A DNA stretch of 64,000 bases from positions 248,001 through 312,000 of the forward strand of contig FMBT01000327.1 in assembly GCA_900095095.1 (NCBI GenBank), written 5' to 3'. Under the pieces are notes generated by a model. That model ran no database searches. It was not told the DNA's origin and saw only the letters and a program-made list of their open reading frames with translations. Every line of letters begins with the position of its first letter. Positions within the stretch are counted from its first letter, which is position 1. Origin of the DNA: Fragilariopsis cylindrus CCMP1102 (lineage: Eukaryota; Bacillariophyta; Bacillariophyceae; Bacillariales; Bacillariaceae). Below are positions 56,901-64,000 of this stretch, in pieces. A program made the position numbers and the translations under genes.

Positions 56901-57544
56901 GGTCGTTCTCTCCATATGGAAGTTCCAAGCCTGTGGCTGCTAAGAGTGACTCACTTTATTCTGCTCCAGCTTCACAGATTACAGAAACACAGGTACCGGT
57001 GCCAACAAAGGTAACTGAGTCTACATATACTCCATCCAATGAATTTGACACAAGCGATATTGGAGGAGTAGGACCGATCGCTTCTACTCCAGGAAAAATT
57101 TATTCTCCTTTTCAAAGGTCCAAGCCAGTAGCTGCTACAAATGACTCTTTGTATTCTGCTCCATCCGTACAACGTATAGAGAATGAAAGTAATAATTATG
57201 ATATTCCAGATATCGAGTCATCCTACACAGCTCCCGACTCGTCATCGATCGCACCCAACGTATCTCCGCCACGTAAAAGCTATTCGCCCTTCGGTGACGC
57301 CAAGCCCGTTGCTGCTGGTAGCGATTCGTTGTATTCTGCTCCCGGTGGTGGAACAGAAGAATCTTCGACTTCGACCATGCCTTATGCGGCAAGCGGTCTT
57401 GACGACACATCAACTGTCTTTCCAGAAACTACTGCTTTCCGAGCGACTGCTGCTGTTAAAAAGTCTTTTTCTCCGTTTGGCTCTAAACCTGCAGCACCTA
57501 GCAAATCCAACAATACTGGCGGTGGATACTTGGATGAACTTTAG
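53968..57544 (+). CDS. Paralogue G: presequence, PYLE box, AEQKLA repeats and SFSPFG/SLYSAP-repeat protein
   Basis: Four exons: 53968-54987, 55123-55541, 55783-56004 and 56134-57544. Introns are 135 (GTACGT/AAG, phase 0), 241 (GTAAGT/TAG, phase 2) and 129 bases (GTAAGT/CAG, phase 2); all frames join, giving 1023 residues. MRFHPLAVSVVVGALASSS ... VYAF-V is the signal and plastid-type site, nearly the start of paralogue C. Then: coiled coil 95-170, hydrophobic segment (IFTTIGEIAGTFTAVIGA), a short coil, a Gly/Ala segment (VVGTVGLGAFGAFFGGGIG), EMPYLEKQIAKAE near 293, a coil with five AEQKLA units in exon 2, a further hydrophobic segment (IPIVVGGVALAGIAVAAAIIA) in exon 3, and a disordered exon 4 with five to six KxSFSPFG / KPVAAxxDSLYSAP units. 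It ends FSPFGSKPAAP and YLDEL. No GOLD domain or W/HP box. Confidence 0.82.
55256..55355 (+). repeat. 18-base coding repeat (AEQKLA units)
   Basis: Five consecutive units of the pattern GCTGCCGAACAAAAACTT encode AAEQKL in the coiled coil of paralogue G. Confidence 0.9.
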
Positions 57545-59309
57545 ATAAAGTAAGAAAACTAAACGCAGAAGGACGAGGTATACTGATCGTGATGATGATT
57601 ATGTTATCAAAATCCCATTTAACTCTCTCCCTTACACACCGTAGCTTTCCATCGACACCATACCGCGCACACATACACACACATACACATAGATATGCCT
57701 AAATAGTCCAAAGAAGCTTTGTTGGGTGCTAGCTAGTGTACCATTCGACGGACTAGTATCTGAAGTAGTTATTCTCAAGATGTAGTAACAGAACAATCCC
57801 CGATCCTCGAAATTCAATTTGTAAAGAAATAATTCGCTAATAATATACAAAATTTATCCCTACAACTAAAAGCTGGTATCAGAATATCGTCTTAAAATAT
57901 TTTATACTAATTATACATGGCAGGAGCGATCGCCGAATACCAGCACAAACTTCCAAACATATTCCTTCCGGCCGTCAACTCCCAGATTCGAATAGGTTCC
58001 TCTCCATTTCATCCTCCTATCCCATTCAACTAAAACAATATCAACATGGTTCCAATTATTAGGAGAACCTGCAAAACAACAGCATTCTATATAATTTATT
58101 GTTGTTGTCACTTTTTCTGTCCATTTTTTGGAGATTTTTCCAGAGCCAGTGTGCATAGAAATAAGTATCTCTTAGATCCTAATATTCTAACTAGCTTTAG
58201 TAAAATGCTTCCCATACATTTCTAAAATAACTTATTTAATCCCTTCCCGAGTTTCAAAGTTCTTGGAGGATCAACAATAAGTCAATGTCATATTTAGGAT
58301 GATGATGATGATGATGTTTAGGAATTTATACAACAAATACTGACGATGGCTCATTTTGCTCTCTCCAAGAGCAATGTTATTTGGTAAAGTAATGTAAATT
58401 ATCCTCCTTGGTTGCTGTTGTTGTTCAACGTTAGCTTAGCCTAGTCATTTGTTCTAGCATCATCTACTACTGGATTAAGAACTATTTCATTGGGGTATTT
58501 TTAACCTCCACATCAACATCAACCTCAACTTCAACTTCATCTTCACCCTTATTTTCATCGAATGGGAAACAATCACACACCCCTGCTGTCAACTTTGCCA
58601 GCATCTCAAGATAAGAAGAAGTGCAACAAGCACTGATCACAAGATGTGGTAGACATATTTCTCTTTCTCTCTCACTCTTCAACATGAAAGAAAGATATAT
58701 AGCGAGCTAGCATAGCTAATACGAGTACTATGAAAAGTTCGCGGTTATCAAAGGGAAACCAAATCGATTTGTGGACTGATTTTGTTGATACTCCGCGAAA
58801 AAAAAACGCCTATCGATATCGGTTGATTAATTTGTCCACATATCTTGCTTTAAGGCCTTAATGTAAGGCCTTAAACACGTGTTAAATTGTTTCAAACTTC
58901 CAACTTCCGATAAAAAATCTGGACTTGCAGTTGTTTTTGAAATCCTTCATCTTCTTCGCCGACAAAAACAGAAGATCGAAAAATGCCGATGAATCTTTGT
59001 TCAGGAGTAATAAATTTTTTTTATGACCCCTATCTTTGTTCTGGTACTGAAAGATGTTTTGCTCGAAGTTTTACTACCATGACATAATACTAATACTATA
59101 TATTTAAATATTGTATTTATTATAATCGTCGAAGAAGAGGTAAGACAAAAGCTAGGCAGAATGGTATTAAGAAAACAAGATACGAGTACCATCTTTTGTT
59201 CCTGTAACGATATTGTTGACTAACAAAATCCCGTCCCATCTCTGCTTCTGTCTTCTTTGCAATTTTGGTTTTGGTGTTCAGATTTCAGATCAAAATCATA
59301 TCAATCATC
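57545..59309. other. 1.8 kb spacer
   Basis: AT-rich, with a CA run near 57666-57689, a GAT run near 58300-58317, a TCAACx hexamer run near 58508-58545 and a double AAGGCCTT palindrome at 58849-58883. Open frames here are short and unsupported. The promoter of the downstream gene is at the right end. Confidence 0.5.
58849..58883. repeat. Clustered palindromes: two TAAGGCCTTA and one AACACGTGTT
   Basis: Two copies of TAAGGCCTTAA flank a short centre, making a near-perfect larger palindrome, and a CACGTG-cored palindrome follows at once. CACGTG is the core of bHLH/bZIP (G-box, E-box) sites; any role here is inference. The nearest plus-strand start is about 430 bases away. Confidence 0.6.
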
Positions 59310-61604
59310 ATGAAGTGTTCAACCTTAGCTCTTTCTACTGTCCTCTTATCTTCCAACGTCGCTGCTAGCAGTAGCAGCTCGGAGGTCTTTAATCCACATC
59401 GGATTGACTATGAAGATCTTCTCCATGATCGTTTCTCCTTGTTGGATGCTCTCGAAGATTCCTCTGGAATTGTTTCGATGACCAACCTCCCGGAGGATTT
59501 CGCTTCGATTAAGAAAGATGTAATGACTCATCTCCATTCTTGTTTGTTGGAACAAGAAGACGAAGATGGCACATTTGCAGAAGAATCCTTTCCGGATGGG
59601 ACTGTTCGTCGTACGTTCGCAACAGCGACTACCGTTGAGGAAGGACCATTACCTTTGAAACTAAATAACAGTAATGCTTGTCGATCCTTCGAAAAAAAAT
59701 TAGAACGTTTTCGATCGATTGCAAACAAGGCTACCAATAGATTCGCCAGTGCCTTATCTCGTGAAATGGAACCCACTTTGTCGAAGCCACTGTTGAACAA
59801 GAAGAATAATCCTGTTTCGTTTTACGATACCATCGAAGACCTCGTATCAAATGGAGAAGTGTTGGAGCATTTTCATTCATACCAAAAGATTGGTAAAAAC
59901 TCTGACAAAACTTGGTTAGGCGAGGTGTATGATGAGAAGAAAAAGATGAATACGATAGATCTTCACGCTGATCAAGGTTCTTCATTGCATTTACTCCAGG
60001 ATTGATGATTTCGCCCAACGATGAAAATGCTGCTGTCTCTTCGTCAGAGGGATTTTACATCGTAGAAGAAGGGTCTGATTCTCGCAACAACCCCATTCAC
60101 GTTGATTTCAACGTTGATACTGATGATCTAGTTTTTATGTTGGGTGATGGTGTGAATCAATAGTAAGTCTAATTGTTTTTCCACAAACTTTTCTTCAACG
60201 GATTTTTTCTACTCTTTCTTGTTTTGATCCTTCCGACTCAAGCTTTCCGTTGTTATCTTTTCTCTGTAAAGCATCAACAATCGGCTCAATGGTAGCGATC
60301 GCCGCCGTCTCCGTGCAACGCCTCATGCGGTATCTTTGAAGTATCACGATGAATCTCTCGCAAGGGTTTGGTACGGAAGGATGGTGTTGCCTCCAAATGA
60401 TGCTCTCGTTACTACCACAGAAACACAGACCACGTTGACTTACGGAGATGTTCGTCGTCGATTGGTAGAAACTCCCGATGAGTACATTCCTGCTGGTTTA
60501 GGATGCTCCTCGCCAACCATGAGAGCCCTACAACACAACAGCGAGGAATCATCGGCGTGCGCAAAAGGAAGTCTACTCTGTTGGGCACGTTGTATGGAGT
60601 TATCGGAATACGATATCACAGAAGAAATGTGTGAGGAACAAAATCTTGGATTGAAATGTATCAACCCACGGGGACAATTCACAACTGGAGAATCCCATGG
60701 AGATTACTGGCCAGCTTGTACCAACACCACTAAGGAAAGCGCACCGTATCCCGAAATCCCGCAAAAAGACGAAGAAGTTTGTTCATCCGACGCTTGGGAA
60801 ACCTTCATGGCGGCTGGTACTGATGGTGTGACCTATGATCATTCCTTCGATTTAACTAATGAAAAGAACTCTGGAGCCGCCTTCCAATGGTCGGTCGTGG
60901 ATGAAGATAAGGGAATTGTGAGAGGCCGTATTGTCTTCGGCGACATTTTCGGATGGTTGTCGACTGGATTTGCCAATCCCCTTGGTAAGCACAACGGTAT
61001 GAACGATGGAAACATCTTGATGGCCCTACCCGGTGGCAACTACACCGCACTGTATGGTTTGACTGTGCCAGGATTGACTAACAACGATAGCGACGAAATT
61101 TCCGTTGCACTTGCAAAGAAGAGGTCTTCGGCGATTGTAACGGAATCCAATCCTGAAGGCTCTACAGTTTACGAATACCACATCGACCCCGACGGTTCGT
61201 CTTTTCGTCATTGGTCGGAACCTGTAGGAACCGGCAATGACAACGCGAACGTGATTGTAAATGATTGTTTCACTGCAATGACTTTTGAAACCGATAACAT
61301 TGATGGCAAATATTTTAATGTGAGCGGAATTGATGAAATGATGTGGGCTGGCAACTCCAAAGATTATCATGTCGGGTACCACGGTCGAGGTAACCGTGCT
61401 AGATTCTCTATTAACTGGGAAACCGGTGAGGGGACTTTCTGGACCGAAGAAGAAGAATTGATTGAGATTGATCATGGTGGTGATGAGCATGATCACGATC
61501 ACGAGGATAGTGGAGCCGATGAAACCCATCGTATGGGATCATTCTCGATCTTGGCTGCCACCGCAACTACTCTGTTGGCTCTGAACGGAATTGCGTCGTT
61601 GTAA
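59310..61604 (+). CDS. Secreted 2OG-Fe(II)-oxygenase-like and DOMON fusion protein with one frameshift
   Basis: Exons 59310-60162 and 60272-61604 with a 109-base intron (GTAAGT/AAG). The frame above the ATG at 59310 has only a TTG. A signal peptide (MKCSTLALSTVLLSSNVAAS) is followed by an isopenicillin-N-synthase-like region: RIDYEDLLHDRFSLLDALED, then LHADQGS near 217, where H-x-D would bind iron. The frame then breaks: one base is missing at about 59979-59984, after which IAFTPGLMISP, VFMLGDGVNQY, TPHAV (candidate distal His, about 302) and VWYGRMVLPP continue the fold. Next is a Cys-rich linker and a DOMON-like domain (FQWSVVDEDKGIVRGRIVFG, WLSTGFANP, MNDGNILMAL; about 480-620), then an acidic His-rich stretch and a hydrophobic tail suggesting a GPI anchor. 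About 728 residues if corrected. The typical 2OG-binding Arg is not obvious (an R-V-W-Y-G-R segment is present), so catalysis is uncertain. Confidence 0.65.
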
Positions 61605-62110
61605 TAGTTTTGGTCGGTGACACCCTTAAAATATTAATAATTTAGTGCAGTAAGTAATTCTACATATTAAAATGGAAAATATAACTCCGTGTGCTGTCTG
61701 CGAGTGAGTTACAGATACGGGAGTGAGTGGCGGGTCGACGTTGAATTGAAGGCTTTCTAGGCGGTGATGAGGAAATGGCAGCTACTACTATAATAAATGA
61801 TTAGTTATATTATAAAAAGAAAAATATTTGTTAAAATTTGACTAGATTTGTTTTTGTCTCGTGCAGATATAGTTTGACTACGTTGTATATGCATGGTATT
61901 AGTTGCATTACCACAAAAGCACATGTTCCATTTCAAATTAGTGAATACCTAAGGTATGTGATGAATCAATGCAATTGATATTTTATTATTATTTTTATTT
62001 ATTATATATTTTTAAGTTAATTCTATTGTTACTGAATGAATCGAATCCTCCCGTACGTTCATTGATTATTACTATCATTATTGCTCAAATCGGATCTTTA
62101 TTTATCCATC
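61605..62110. other. Convergent 3' spacer
   Basis: 506 AT-rich bases between two convergent stops. It holds an ATTATT-type run near 61983-62010. No gene is seen. Confidence 0.55.
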
Positions 62111-63800
62111 TTACATAAAATCTTTGTCTAAAAAGAAATTGGAATCCCGTTTTTTACCATGACCACCGGCTTCCAAAGGAGGAGGCGTTGTTGTTGACGA
62201 AGACGAACGAAGCATACCACCCATTGCTTTTGCGGCACCACCAACACCACGAAGATTTATACTACTATTATTATTATTACCATTGCCGTCAAATCCACCA
62301 ATAGCATCACCATTATGACCACCAGATAATTCAAATAATGGCCTGTCACCAGGTTTTTCAATATCCCATGGTGCACAAATTGCAGAAAATGGAAATTCCA
62401 TAGTAGATGAATTAACGATACGTACAACACCATTAGAATTTCCTGGTGTTTCAACAATACAATAAAATGGTCGGACACTACCCTCTTCACTATATACCTC
62501 CATAACTTGTTTGACATTATTTGGTCCCTGTAATAATTCAATCCGACAATTTAATGGTCGGCCTTCACTTGATAAGAAAATTTGTACAGACTGGACGTCT
62601 GGTTCAAATCGTTCTGTAATGACAGCACCACCCTGACACATTTTTGGTCTTGTTGTTTCAGTACGTTTCATTTTTTCTTTTGTTTCTGGATCGTCCATAC
62701 CAACTTTGCCACCCTCTAATACAGCCTGTATTGGATATTCTAATGTATTCGTATTACGGATTGAAATTGAATTCTGTCCATATGGTGTTGGGAAAAAGCA
62801 TTGGAATGGACGTTCTCTTCCATCTTCGACATATACAGCAACCTTCATGGGAACATTGTCTGGTCCCTGCCACAAATCGACTGTTTGTTAGTAGTAATAT
62901 TTTGATTCATTCATACACGTAGTGAGGAAACATAATTAATATATATACAAAGCGAGAGAGGCGTTCCCGAATAATTTTTCAATTTATAACAATTAAAAAA
63001 ATAAAAATAAAGTGTAAGATAATGATAATGATGATGAAAGTATTGAAAATAATAGAGTCATACAAATAGAATAGATTTATGAACGAATACACGATATTAT
63101 ACATACCATTGGCATTCATTGGTCGACCATCAGTTTTCATATGTACTTGGACCATATCCATTTTATGTTGATGTGCAAAGGACCATGTCCTTAAAGAACC
63201 ACCTTGAATATCAACAGCTTTATTACGTTCCCATACCGATTGTTGTTCTTCTTTTTCTTTATCATCATCACCAGTATCGACCGTTGGAGGAGGAGCTGTC
63301 ACTTGAGCTTTTGCTTTAGGATCAGCAAGCGCAATTTTTGTATTTTCATCAGGCCGAGCAATAACTGGTGGTGCAATAGCTACATCTGCATTTTTTTCAA
63401 TTGTACGTACTAGTTGTACATCATCTATTTTACGTTCAAGTTCTTCAAGTTTTTGTCGTAGAAGTTTGTTTTCTAATTCAATTGGATTTTCTTTTGGAGT
63501 TTCAACAGCACTTTCAGCTGCAGGAGCAGCAGGTTCAGCAGGTGGTCGAGCCATAGGAGGTGGTTTGGGTAGTTGAACTGCATTATCCTGTGAAACAGAT
63601 GACGTCGATGATGACTCGGCGAACATTTCATTTTCAACATATACACCACCATTGCTATCTTTGGAAGCATGAATTCTTGTACTACTTGAAGAAGTAGTAA
63701 GCGACGGCGATGATCGTACTCCTAAGGAAAAGGCGTCACACACTGTTCTTGATGACAGTAGCAGAGCCATCATCATCTCTTTATTACCATTCATCTTCAT
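62111..63800 (-). CDS. Presequence protein with two copies of a DGRP...QGP(D/N)N beta-type domain
   Basis: Exons 63800-63107 and 62880-62111, 226-base intron (GTATGT/CAG, phase 1) that falls inside the first domain and restores the frame; 487 residues. The N-terminus (MMMALLLSSRTVCDAF-S) has a short hydrophobic stretch and a plastid-type DAF site. A Pro/Ala-rich linker and a leucine-rich coil (ELENKLLRQKLEELERKI, about 105-125) follow. Then two homologous units of about 75 residues: VQVHMKTDGRPMNANVDLWQ, GPDNVP, RPFQCFFPTP, SISIRNTNTLEYPIQAV; and VQIFLSSEGRPLNCRIELLQ, GPNNVK, RPFYCIVETP, VVRIVNSSTMEFPFSAI. The tail is Gly/Asn-rich and ends NFFLDKDFM. The strand pattern suggests beta-sandwich units. 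I know of no assigned function. A plastid location is inferred from the presequence. Confidence 0.8.
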
Positions 63801-64000
63801 ATTATTCGTATTCTTCTTGGCTTGTCTTGACAGCGTAGAATATGAGTGTGCTTCTTTTTTCGGTGTACCGTAGTTATTTTATATCTTGTCAATCAATGCA
63901 CTAATAGCAATGGTCGATGACTAAAAAAAATTGTTCTGTTGAGATATCGTCTCTCGACTCGACCGTGACATCAAAAAAAACTAGCGATCGTGTACGTCAT
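63801..64000. promoter_or_regulatory. 5' region of the two-copy beta-domain gene
   Basis: 200 bases upstream of the minus-strand start, up to the window edge. AT-rich, no gene or specific motif seen. Confidence 0.4.

Overview
The window looks like nuclear DNA of a diatom (Stramenopiles), probably a raphid pennate; I cannot name the species. The reasons are: AT-rich spacers full of microsatellites; short GT-AG introns (about 110-440 bases, often with GTACGT or GTAAGT donors) that restore reading frames exactly; and many N-termini made of a signal peptide followed by an A-F-type site (HAF-V, DAF-V, YAF-V, DAF-S, LAF-K), the hallmark of diatom bipartite plastid presequences (the ASAFAP-type motif).

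The striking content is a dispersed array of seven large paralogues, here called A-G: A (1-3738, minus, runs off the left edge), B (14742-20501, plus), C (20959-25049, minus), D (29524-37238, minus), E (37707-43052, minus), F (43632-49418, plus) and G (53968-57544, plus). They share one modular plan: presequence; in A, D, E and F a small W...G.HP..DG...T.SGS.Y.L box; a Gly/Ala-rich hydrophobic segment; a PYLExQI box; a charged coiled coil; a second Ala/Val/Thr-rich hydrophobic segment; and a long disordered region studded with SPF/SPFG motifs (E instead carries a very long coiled coil). B, D and E add a C-terminal GOLD-like beta domain split by a phase-0 intron at the same place, followed by a short coiled-coil tail. 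I infer membrane-tethered, probably plastid-directed multivalent scaffold proteins. The function is unknown.

Other genes lie between the paralogues. There is a Tudor-like acidic protein (4581-5708), a secreted Cys-rich Pro/Thr-linker protein (8252-11257), a GT92-like Golgi glycosyltransferase (25503-27638) and an LDAH-type lipid-droplet hydrolase (27754-29019). There is also a small presequence-bearing protein with a broken repeat (50084-50716), a small hypothetical protein (51272-51739), a secreted 2OG-oxygenase-like/DOMON fusion (59310-61604) and a presequence protein with two copies of an uncharacterised beta-type domain (62111-63800).

Open frames in D, E and the 2OG/DOMON gene are interrupted by single-base shifts, several of them in homopolymers. 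These are either consensus errors or genuine decay. The spacers (5.7-8.2, 11.3-14.7, 51.8-53.9 and 57.5-59.3 kb) hold microsatellites, short direct repeats, palindromes and a few exon-like fragments. I saw no tRNA, rRNA, CRISPR array or intact transposon.
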